NCBI GenBank assembly: GCA_023145125.1
Contig: JAGLEK010000525.1
Span: forward strand, 1-5,603
Direction of reading: 5' to 3'
DNA from: Bacteroidales bacterium
GTDB taxonomy: Bacteria > Bacteroidota > Bacteroidia > Bacteroidales > B18-G4
Length of the DNA: 5,603 nt
Shown here piece after piece: positions 1-5,603 of this stretch. Every line of letters begins with the position of its first letter. Position 1 is the stretch's first letter. The notes below the pieces were generated by a model, which saw only the letters and a list, made by a program, of their open reading frames with translations, ran no database searches and was not told where the DNA came from. Position numbers and translations under genes: made by a program.

Positions 1-635
1 TGAAGCTGCGTACCTTCATCACCCAGGACAGCCAGCGCGATGACCTGATAGGGCATGTTTATGATATCACGTATGGAATAATACGCCCTGGAGTTGATAA
101 CCTGGTTGTGATCGATGATTCGATTGTGAGGGGAACGACACTTAAGCAAAGCATCATTCGCATCCTGGCCCGCCTACAGCCAAAAAATATTATTATCGCC
201 TCCTCTGCTCCACAGATCCGTTACCCCGACTGTTACGGCATTGATATGGCTAAATTGGGTGATTTCATTGCCTTCAGGGCCACCATTGAACTGCTGAAAG
301 ATACCGGAAGGCAGGATGTGATCAATGAGGTTTACAAAAAGTCCAAGGCACAGCAGCATTTGCCAAAGGAATCGATTGTAAACTATGTTAAGGAAATATA
401 TAAGCCTTTTACAGCGCAGCAGATCTCAGATAAGATTGCGGAATTACTTACTCCTAAGGGACTGGAACCCGGACTGAAGATCATTTACCAGAGCATCGAG
501 GACTTGCACAGCTCGATACCTGAGCACACCGGCGACTGGTATTTTACCGGAAATTATCCTACGCCGGGGGGGAATAAGGTGGTAAACCTATCCTACATTC
601 ATTATATTGAAGGCACAGACAAACGGGCCTATTGA
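1..635 (+). CDS. purF: Amidophosphoribosyltransferase (PurF-like), C-terminal part, 5' end cut by window edge
   Basis: The frame is open from the first base (codons start at position 3) and gives 210 residues before a TGA stop. An internal GTG at 108 is not the start, because homologous sequence continues upstream of it. The signature of type I phosphoribosyltransferases is clear: VVIDDSIVRGTT at visible residues 35-46, where the paired Asp and the RGTT loop bind the ribose and 5'-phosphate of PRPP. A RTFI segment lies at 3-6 and SSAPQIRYPDCYGIDM at 67-82, both characteristic of glutamine PRPP amidotransferase. That enzyme makes 5-phosphoribosylamine from PRPP and glutamine in the first step of purine synthesis, in the cytoplasm. 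The N-terminal glutaminase domain with its catalytic Cys lies outside the window. The tail after the PRPP motif is about 164 residues, somewhat longer than in the E. coli enzyme as I recall it. This fits the long PurF-like form common in Bacteroidota. Whether it is the main purine enzyme or a second paralogue cannot be decided here. Confidence 0.9.
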   Translation, partial: KLRTFITQDSQRDDLIGHVYDITYGIIRPGVDNLVVIDDSIVRGTTLKQSIIRILARLQPKNIIIASSAPQIRYPDCYGIDMAKLGDFIAFRATIELLKDTGRQDVINEVYKKSKAQQHLPKESIVNYVKEIYKPFTAQQISDKIAELLTPKGLEPGLKIIYQSIEDLHSSIPEHTGDWYFTGNYPTPGGNKVVNLSYIHYIEGTDKRAY

Positions 636-638
636 TCA
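633..638. other. Abutting convergent stop codons in the palindrome TGATCA
   Basis: The TGA stop of the purF-like gene (633-635) is followed at once by TCA (636-638), the reverse complement of the TGA stop of the HIT gene. There is no spacer, and I see no stem with a T tract on either side. Transcripts from both genes must therefore end inside the opposite gene or by a factor-dependent mechanism. Confidence 0.9.
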
Positions 639-1031
639 TTCAAAGGCTGCGGATATCTTTGCGGCCAGCTCAATGAACTCATCCTGATCCATATCGACAG
701 GCGGTTTTTTAAAGTCAATGTCATATACGCTGTTGATGGGAACAAGGTGAATATGGGCATGTGGTACTTCCAATCCCAGAACCGTCATTCCCATTCGTTT
801 GCATGGGACCACCTTTTCAATGGCCAGGCCAAGCTTTTTTGAAAACTTGATCATATCGCCAAGGAGGTCATCTTCAAGTTCAAAAATATAGTCAATTTCT
901 GCTTTCGGGATTACCAGGGTATGTCCTTTGGCGAGGGGCCGGATGTCGAGAAATGCAAAAAATTGTTCGTCTTCCGCTACTTTATAACAGGGTATCTCAC
1001 CCCTGATGATCTTTGTAAATATACTTGCCAT
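636..1031 (-). CDS. HIT-family (histidine triad) nucleotide hydrolase/transferase, complete
   Basis: This is a 131-residue protein, the usual length for a one-domain HIT protein of the Hint type. The N-terminal block SIFTKIIRGEIP (residues 3-14) and GHTLVIPK (36-43) are typical of the family. The histidine triad HAHIHLV is at 91-97, and its middle His (93) is expected to be the nucleophile that forms the nucleotidyl intermediate. The usual Gln/Gly lead-in to the triad is replaced by GLEVP (86-90), which I associate with Bacteroidota members. Such enzymes hydrolyse purine nucleotide phosphoramidates or related dinucleotides in the cytoplasm; the substrate here is not known. The ATG at 1029-1031 is chosen because the family homology begins right after it. 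No Shine-Dalgarno is visible, which is normal in this phylum. The gene is convergent with the purF-like gene with zero spacing, and it lies 80 bp downstream of the giant secreted-protein gene, separated from it by a strong terminator. Confidence 0.93.
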   Translation of the reverse strand: MASIFTKIIRGEIPCYKVAEDEQFFAFLDIRPLAKGHTLVIPKAEIDYIFELEDDLLGDMIKFSKKLGLAIEKVVPCKRMGMTVLGLEVPHAHIHLVPINSVYDIDFKKPPVDMDQDEFIELAAKISAAFE

Positions 1032-1046
1032 GGTACCAGGTCTTTG

Positions 1047-1088
1047 AAAAAAAAGGATACTGCCTGTTTACAGCTAACAGGCAGTATC
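1047..1088 (-). terminator. Strong intrinsic terminator of the giant secreted-protein gene
   Basis: GATACTGCCTGTT at 1056-1068 and AACAGGCAGTATC at 1076-1088 form a perfect 13-bp inverted repeat around a 7-nt loop (1069-1075). Read on the minus strand, the hairpin is followed by CC and a run of eight T (complement of A at 1047-1054), the classic Rho-independent layout. On the plus strand no T tract follows, so it acts in one direction only. It begins 24 bp after the TAG stop of the large gene and ends just before the HIT gene, so it should separate the two transcripts. Confidence 0.9.
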
Positions 1089-1117
1089 AAAGATACACAA
1101 ATATATAACGCCTAAAA
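1088..1117 (-). promoter_or_regulatory. Possible Bacteroidota-type promoter for the HIT gene
   Basis: On the minus strand, TATCTTTG (1095 down to 1088) matches the Bacteroidota -7 consensus TAnnTTTG exactly. A TTTT (1117-1114) sits 18 nt upstream, where TTTG would be expected, so the -33 element is only partial. The predicted start of transcription, about 1080-1084, falls inside the terminator hairpin arm. The right edge of the stem overlaps the -7 box by one base. The call rests on consensus matching alone and is tentative. Confidence 0.3.
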
Positions 1118-4100
1118 TGTGTTCAGATCGGGAGGGCGCATCAAGCCAAACCATTTCAGCACTCTTTCACCCTCATTGGTATTTACGTGAATGATATAGA
1201 TGCCGCCTGCTACCTGGATACCTGCAAAGTTTTTCAGGTCCCAGTCGATAAATGTTTCCTGTGAATCTTTTGTAAGCTGCCTTACCAGGGTACCATTGAT
1301 ATTGAATATGGTAACGGTTGCTCTTTGGGGCAGGTTCGTGATCTTGATCCGGTTATCGAGAGCGTTCCTTTCATAACTGCTATAGGCATAATATGGATTT
1401 GGAACAACATTGATCAGATCCAGGTCCGTTTCTGCTTTCGCAGCATTGTATTGAGTGGTGGCAATACCTTCTGTGTTGAAAATATATACCGGGTAGTTGC
1501 TGTTCATGGTGTCGGCAAAAGCATACTCACTTGCCGGCGGTGTACTGTAATACCTGCGGTAAGGCTTTGAAGTACGTATGCTCAATTTCCAGTCGTTACC
1601 TTCAGGGAGCCATTTTTCGCCTTCAACAGAAAGGGGAATGCCAACATACATCATGGTAGAATATAATATGGGCATATAAACACCCGGTGGCAGCGGATTT
1701 GGCTGCAGGGTGTCGTATATGTGCGGTGCTTTGTGGAAAAATGCACAGGCATCATAAGCGGGGAAATCGTAAGTTAAGGTGACCCCCTGGATGGTGAATG
1801 ACAGGGTCTTATGATTCAGGATATATACATAGTGCATGCCCCCGAACAGGGGGTTTTGCATGAAATCATAGATGTTATGCGTAGGATTGAATAACATATC
1901 GCGGCCATTTTCACCCGCCAGAAATGAATTTTCCCCGAAAACCACATTCAGCCTTTCTCCTGTTTCAACATTGATAACATAACCGGGAAACCAGCCAAAG
2001 CCTTTTTCTGAAATATAATTCGGATCGTCGGGATTTGTACTGGGCCCGCTGCCCGGAGGGGCCGGGTTACCATATTTGTCGACCGACTGGCCGAATCTTT
2101 TTTCAAAGCGGTTCACGCCACCCTCAGACAATATGTTATCATTGCACATTTCGATTATCATCGATCTTGTCCAAAGGGTTTTATCGGCGGTCATCACAAT
2201 ATCAACACTGGCCAGGTCTGCCATTTCTGCCTGTTGTTTTGAAAGACTGTTCAGGGCAGGCCCTTCAGAGCTTTGGATTCCGTGTGCACAAAGGATATAG
2301 GGTGCCCAGCTACCGCCGGCAATCTTTTCAAAGGCTTCTTCCGGATCAAAGGCATAGTTGGGCATATTCCAGTCATTATTTAATGGGTTATCCTGGTCGG
2401 TATATTGACCGGAGCGTATCCAGTTTGAAGGGCTGGCAGGGATATTGTTATCTTCCACCCCTGAAACCCAACGGCTTGAACTGTCTGAAAACGCTGAATA
2501 TGAGGTAAGCAGGCCATTATTCCTTGCCAGGCTGTCGCCGGGGTAGAAGGGTTGTGATACTTGAATGGATAATCCCAGATCAAGAAATAGCTGCTCATCA
2601 TTGTAGTTGATCTCCTTATCTGAAAAGTATGCTTCACCACTGCTAAGATTTATTAGCTTCCAGCCGGCGGAATCAATATGGGCACTGTCAGAAACAGACA
2701 CAATCACATTGTTAAATTCAATCATATATTCTGATGTGATTACATTCAGCGGATCAACGACTTTTACATTTAATGGCCCTAAGCCATTCATATATTTGGC
2801 CTCATATGCAATCGGGTAGTCAGGGCTTCCCATTACGTTCAGTGAATCAGCGGGTGGCTTGCTCATGATCAGTTCTATGGATTCATCAGTGAGTTCGATG
2901 ATCATGCCACCATTGCCGTTTCCCTGTACACGTGTAATCTGCGGGCCCTGTCCGTAAGTGGAATTTAACGCTGTTCCGTTAACAATAGGGTGTGGTATTG
3001 CAGTATAAGTACGAATATTTCTGCGCCCGGCAAGATAAGGTTTCTTTTGTCCCCTGAGGCCCTCAAGAACTCCAGGTTCCTGGCTGTACGGCATATACAT
3101 ATTATATGAATATGCAATGACGGTATAATAGTACTGCCTGAAATTGGTCAGTTGGCGGTTGCTTGTTCCAAAAGCATCTTCTGTGATAGTAAATGAGTGC
3201 CGGATTCCGTTATCACCTCCCTCAACTTCAATAATGGGCACATTCCCCTGAATATTTTTGTCGTAGTAGTAGTTAACAAGCGTACTTATCCCATTCTTAA
3301 TATCAAACTGTGCCACCAGGCGAACAAGGTCCGCATTGTCTTTGCTGTCGAGGGTAACTGTCGCATTGGCGAGCTGGTATATCTGATAGCCTTCAAAATG
3401 ATACAGCGAATCGCTTCTCATTGTTGTATCGGCAGGATTAGGCTGAATAATAGTATTATCATATTCCCGGTAGCTTTCCAGATAGTTATTTGAAATTTTT
3501 GAATTGGAGATATAAAAGATCAATTCCCTATTGAGCTCCACAATGGCCATATCAGGGGCATCGGGGCCATCCAGCACTTTAAAGCAATTGTCGAATAGTT
3601 TCTGACATTTGTCATCTACCACACGCAGCAGTTCTACGGAGGCCCAGGGCCCGCCGGATGCTGCTCGTGCCCATGGGATCCCGACAGTTATGTAGTTCAC
3701 CGCCCCGGGCTCGAGGGTAAATGGGCCGGCTGATTGCATGAAGCGCCTGTCGAAGGGGTTGTTATCTGCAGTTTCTTCTGTCCAGTACAGGCCATTTTGA
3801 TTATAACCTCCATTGGGAGGAATTCCCCTGGTGCCCCAGTTGCAGGGATCAGAGTCTCCGGGAAACATGAAGTCACACTCCGGGCCTACAGCACCCGAGT
3901 TGAAGTGTGCATTGCCTCCATACAACATGCGGGTGTTGTCTCTCCAAAACCCTCTGAGGTAATTGTAGTATTCCGGTGCCAGGTCAGGATCTCCCTGTGG
4001 GCTGTTATCATTATTATGATAGACGAAGCGCCGCATACCGAAACGTTCATCATCAACAATATGATTGCCGAAGTTTACTCCATTGATGGCCATCTGATCC

Positions 4101-5311
4101 CATTCATATTGGGAATTCAGGATTGAACAATCGCCTGTAAATTCCGGATTGTCGCGGCCATCGGGATCTATATACGGGCCCTGAAAAAAGTCGATGCCTA
4201 TTGCCGGTGGCTGATTACCATAAGCTTCCGGCTCAGAACTGCCATCAACTGATGTTCCGTTATAGCAATAGCCAAGCCCTCTGGCAACATCACAACCAAC
4301 ATAGTCATCGTCGGAATACCCCAGGTCGGTATCCACCCATGGGCTGAAATATGTGTTTTGCAGGGTAAAGGTAGAACGGTTGATGATCTCGTAGGTGTAG
4401 AATGTCATATTATTGATCTCATCATTGGTGGCGAAAGCAAAAGCCTGCGCCCTGATCTCAAACCCGATAGATGAGCCCTGTGTTTCAGAATGGAAATTTC
4501 CTTTATCGTTGAATATCCACCAGAGGGTTTGGTCTCCTTTCAGTACCTGATCAACAAGGATACTCCCCTGTACCGTACCCATCTGGGTTTCTTCCATGGT
4601 CCTTTGGGGAACATAGTTTGGATCTCCGGCATAATTCAATGGGCAGAGTTCATTGGTGATATCGTAATAAGGATAATCACCCATGGTTGGGTCGTAGTCC
4701 CCATCCCCGTCAATATCGCGAAAAGGTGCCAGGTAATAACTCTGGTTCTTTGAATAATCACCATGCGCCGGATAATTAAGGATAGATTCGGGAATTTGGT
4801 ATTCCGGGTATTCAACAGCCCTGTTTTCACTATGCCACCAGCCGAGGTATTCATCCACTTCCGCACGGCTGAGCACGAAGTGCTGGTCATATTGTGCACA
4901 GGTAATCTCATCGACCGATGCCGTCCCATCTATGGTTAGCGGCCCGGGCCAGTAATCGTTACCGCTTTGCCTGAAGCGTAATGCTGCGAGCTTCAGCTGA
5001 TCGTTAATGTCTAATCCGCCAATCCACAATGAGCCGGCAAATAATGATGTTGCCTGTCCGTTTGCGGGAATATAGTATTGGGAAAAATCGTTGAGGTCCC
5101 ACCACATATCACCGCCTGTGTTGATACGGCCCCTGACATTGTTGATGGTGAGAAAACGATATCCCGATGCTGCAGCACAACCTGCAGCTGTTTGCTTTAC
5201 TTCAGCCCGGGGTGAGGATTTATTATTCCCTCTGTATTTATCTCCAAGGCAGACCTGTGTAGAAATTAATAAAAATGATAGGACGAGTGCATAGGGTAGG
5301 CGTTTTTTCAT
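1112..5311 (-). CDS. Giant secreted protein, probable T9SS cargo with C-terminal sorting-like domain (uncharacterised family)
   Basis: The product has 1399 residues and ends with TAG. I chose the ATG at 5309-5311 because it opens a good signal peptide: MKKR, then a hydrophobic stretch to about residue 23, with cleavage likely after CLG. An in-frame ATG at 5360-5362 would add 17 polar residues ahead of this and is less likely. No lipobox precedes Cys21, so it is not an obvious lipoprotein. Blocks in order: NNVRGRINTGGDMWWDL (57-73), FAGSLWIGGLD (91-101), RFRQSGNDYWPGPL (112-125), an Asp-rich calcium-site-like loop DIDGDGDYDP (199-208), KGDQTLWWIFND (258-269), DTDLGYSDDDYVGCD (327-341), PPAIGIDFFQGP (368-379), a fibronectin III-like segment starting FEGYQIYQL (about 639-737), and a C-terminal domain from about 1296. 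That domain has a PNP motif (1304-1306), a GIY strand (1370-1372) and Lys1386, like type A T9SS sorting domains, then 13 extra residues. From memory, these blocks recur in large Bacteroidota proteins of unknown function. It is probably exported by Sec, then moved across the outer membrane by T9SS and held at the surface or released. No catalytic motif was recognised; a structural or adhesive role is a guess. Confidence 0.82.
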   Translation of the reverse strand: MKKRLPYALVLSFLLISTQVCLGDKYRGNNKSSPRAEVKQTAAGCAAASGYRFLTINNVRGRINTGGDMWWDLNDFSQYYIPANGQATSLFAGSLWIGGLDINDQLKLAALRFRQSGNDYWPGPLTIDGTASVDEITCAQYDQHFVLSRAEVDEYLGWWHSENRAVEYPEYQIPESILNYPAHGDYSKNQSYYLAPFRDIDGDGDYDPTMGDYPYYDITNELCPLNYAGDPNYVPQRTMEETQMGTVQGSILVDQVLKGDQTLWWIFNDKGNFHSETQGSSIGFEIRAQAFAFATNDEINNMTFYTYEIINRSTFTLQNTYFSPWVDTDLGYSDDDYVGCDVARGLGYCYNGTSVDGSSEPEAYGNQPPAIGIDFFQGPYIDPDGRDNPEFTGDCSILNSQYEWDQMAINGVNFGNHIVDDERFGMRRFVYHNNDNSPQGDPDLAPEYYNYLRGFWRDNTRMLYGGNAHFNSGAVGPECDFMFPGDSDPCNWGTRGIPPNGGYNQNGLYWTEETADNNPFDRRFMQSAGPFTLEPGAVNYITVGIPWARAASGGPWASVELLRVVDDKCQKLFDNCFKVLDGPDAPDMAIVELNRELIFYISNSKISNNYLESYREYDNTIIQPNPADTTMRSDSLYHFEGYQIYQLANATVTLDSKDNADLVRLVAQFDIKNGISTLVNYYYDKNIQGNVPIIEVEGGDNGIRHSFTITEDAFGTSNRQLTNFRQYYYTVIAYSYNMYMPYSQEPGVLEGLRGQKKPYLAGRRNIRTYTAIPHPIVNGTALNSTYGQGPQITRVQGNGNGGMIIELTDESIELIMSKPPADSLNVMGSPDYPIAYEAKYMNGLGPLNVKVVDPLNVITSEYMIEFNNVIVSVSDSAHIDSAGWKLINLSSGEAYFSDKEINYNDEQLFLDLGLSIQVSQPFYPGDSLARNNGLLTSYSAFSDSSSRWVSGVEDNNIPASPSNWIRSGQYTDQDNPLNNDWNMPNYAFDPEEAFEKIAGGSWAPYILCAHGIQSSEGPALNSLSKQQAEMADLASVDIVMTADKTLWTRSMIIEMCNDNILSEGGVNRFEKRFGQSVDKYGNPAPPGSGPSTNPDDPNYISEKGFGWFPGYVINVETGERLNVVFGENSFLAGENGRDMLFNPTHNIYDFMQNPLFGGMHYVYILNHKTLSFTIQGVTLTYDFPAYDACAFFHKAPHIYDTLQPNPLPPGVYMPILYSTMMYVGIPLSVEGEKWLPEGNDWKLSIRTSKPYRRYYSTPPASEYAFADTMNSNYPVYIFNTEGIATTQYNAAKAETDLDLINVVPNPYYAYSSYERNALDNRIKITNLPQRATVTIFNINGTLVRQLTKDSQETFIDWDLKNFAGIQVAGGIYIIHVNTNEGERVLKWFGLMRPPDLNTF

Positions 5312-5400
5312 GATGTTCTGGTTTTGGTTTGATACGCTATGCACAAAATGAGTGACAGCCATTCAAGGCATTATATTTCACTCAATTTGTTTATTGAGAT

Positions 5401-5431
5401 AAAATGTAATACTATTTATATAGTTTTTCAA
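5401..5431 (-). promoter_or_regulatory. Candidate Bacteroidota-type promoter of the giant secreted-protein gene
   Basis: On the minus strand, TTG (5431-5429) is followed after 20 nt by TACATTTT (5408-5401). This differs from the Bacteroidota -7 consensus TAnnTTTG only in the last base, and the spacing is close to that expected. It lies directly after the upstream terminator and would start transcription near 5395, giving an 80-90 nt leader. The region is AT-rich, so chance matches are likely and confidence is limited. Confidence 0.35.
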
Positions 5432-5435
5432 GCTC

Positions 5436-5459
5436 AAAAAAGACTACGGTGTAAACCGT
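5436..5459 (-). terminator. Weak intrinsic terminator of the upstream partial gene
   Basis: ACGGT (5446-5450) and ACCGT (5455-5459) form a perfect 5-bp stem with a 4-nt loop. On the minus strand the stem is followed by AGTC and a run of six T (complement of A at 5436-5441). It lies 54 bp past the stop of the partial gene and faces the right way to end it. The short stem makes it weaker than the one at 1047-1088. Confidence 0.5.
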
Positions 5460-5512
5460 TCAGTTAAAGGCTTGGGCTGAACAGAATGCGGATAAATGCC
5501 AGTGAATGGGGC

Positions 5513-5603
5513 TTAAGTATAAATGCTATGGGCTACAGCATTCAGCAATAGCGGAACCAGATTTTTATAATACCCCTCTGTCCCGCCAAAGCGGTACATC
5601 TCC
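5513..5603 (-). CDS. C-terminal end of an unidentified protein, 5' end cut by window edge
   Basis: On the minus strand an open frame enters from the right edge and gives 29 full codons before a TAA stop (5513-5515). The visible end starts EMYRFGGTEGYYKNLVPLLL and finishes in SIYT. An ATG is the second codon, so a 28-residue peptide is formally possible. However, no start signal precedes it, and the composition (YRFGG, then a short amphipathic Leu-rich helix) looks like the tail of a longer protein. The downstream terminator-like hairpin supports a real gene ending here. I do not recognise the family; the visible part has no signal peptide or catalytic motif. It is co-oriented with the giant gene, 201 bp upstream of its start, and probably transcribed separately. 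Confidence 0.45.
   Translation of the reverse strand, partial: EMYRFGGTEGYYKNLVPLLLNAVAHSIYT

Larger units (their letters stand above)
5312..5512. other. Intergenic region upstream of the giant gene
   Basis: This AT-rich gap of 201 bp has no credible gene; the longest frames here are short and interrupted by stops. On the minus strand it holds, in order of transcription, a weak terminator-like hairpin with a T tract for the preceding gene (5436-5459, overlapped by a second hairpin to 5482), a candidate promoter (5401-5431), and an untranslated leader of roughly 80-90 nt for the giant gene. A small perfect inverted repeat, CTCAAT / ATTGAG (5381-5386 and 5393-5398), lies in or just at the start of that leader. 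No purine-rich ribosome binding site is evident before the ATG at 5311. Confidence 0.6.

Noticed and set aside
921..1115. Plus-strand open frame of 64 codons overlapping the HIT gene start
   Set aside because: It lies opposite the HIT coding sequence, runs through the terminator hairpin, and has low-complexity residues with no protein-like pattern.
2035..2508. Plus-strand open frame of 157 codons inside the giant gene
   Set aside because: It is antisense to a clearly coding stretch with family blocks on both sides; it has no recognisable domain and a composition typical of a shadow frame.
3734..4126. Plus-strand open frame of 130 codons inside the giant gene
   Set aside because: It is antisense to conserved residues of the giant protein, and the frame is kept open only by the codon use of the real gene.
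4690..4720. Dockerin domain suggested by the Asp-rich loop
   Set aside because: Dockerins need two such loops with adjoining helices, and only one loop is present, in the middle of a beta-rich region.
4636..4929. Minus-strand open frame of 97 codons in another frame of the giant gene
   Set aside because: It overlaps the calcium-loop and core blocks of the real frame; no domain, signal or start site supports it.
5240..5311. Lipoprotein signal at Cys21 of the giant protein
   Set aside because: The residues before the Cys are T-Q-V, and Val at -1 does not satisfy the lipobox; a signal peptidase I site two residues later fits better.
5381..5398. Inverted repeat CTCAAT/ATTGAG as a terminator or operator
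   Set aside because: The stem is only 6 AT-rich base pairs with no T tract after it. Chance is a sufficient explanation in this AT-rich gap, so it is only mentioned within the intergenic entry.
5487..5552. Short plus-strand ATG frame (21 codons) opposite the partial upstream gene
   Set aside because: It is very short, has no start signal, and is antisense to a more plausible protein tail.

Overview
The window looks like chromosomal DNA of a Bacteroidota (Bacteroidetes) bacterium. Three things support this: the C-terminal half of an amidophosphoribosyltransferase of the long Bacteroidia-type variety; a very large secreted, aromatic-rich protein with a C-terminal domain resembling type IX secretion system (T9SS) sorting domains, a system confined to this phylum; and promoter-like sequences that fit the Bacteroidota TTG / TAnnTTTG pattern better than the -35/-10 pattern, with no clear Shine-Dalgarno sites. 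The genus cannot be told from the sequence alone.

Layout. Positions 1-635 (+) carry the 3' end of a purF-like gene cut by the window edge. It converges directly on a short minus-strand HIT-family hydrolase gene (636-1031); the two stop codons abut with no spacer, forming the palindrome TGATCA. An 80-bp gap (1032-1111) holds a strong minus-strand intrinsic terminator with a perfect 13-bp stem and U8 tract. The terminator ends the main gene of the window, a 1399-residue putative T9SS cargo protein on the minus strand (1112-5311). Upstream of it, a 201-bp gap (5312-5512) contains a probable promoter for the large gene and a weak terminator for the gene before it. Only the last 29 codons of that preceding gene are visible (5513-5603, minus), and it is not recognised.

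How the genes relate. The three minus-strand genes point the same way, but terminator-like hairpins separate them, so they are probably independent transcription units. The purF-like enzyme (purine or PRPP/glutamine chemistry) and the HIT hydrolase (nucleotide phosphoramidate or dinucleotide hydrolysis) are ordinary cytoplasmic enzymes, and nothing ties them functionally to the secreted giant. I see no mobile element, CRISPR array, tRNA or rRNA. The most interesting item is the giant secreted protein. It belongs to a recurring but functionally uncharacterised Bacteroidota group, as far as I can judge from its conserved blocks. I found no convincing new multi-gene system.
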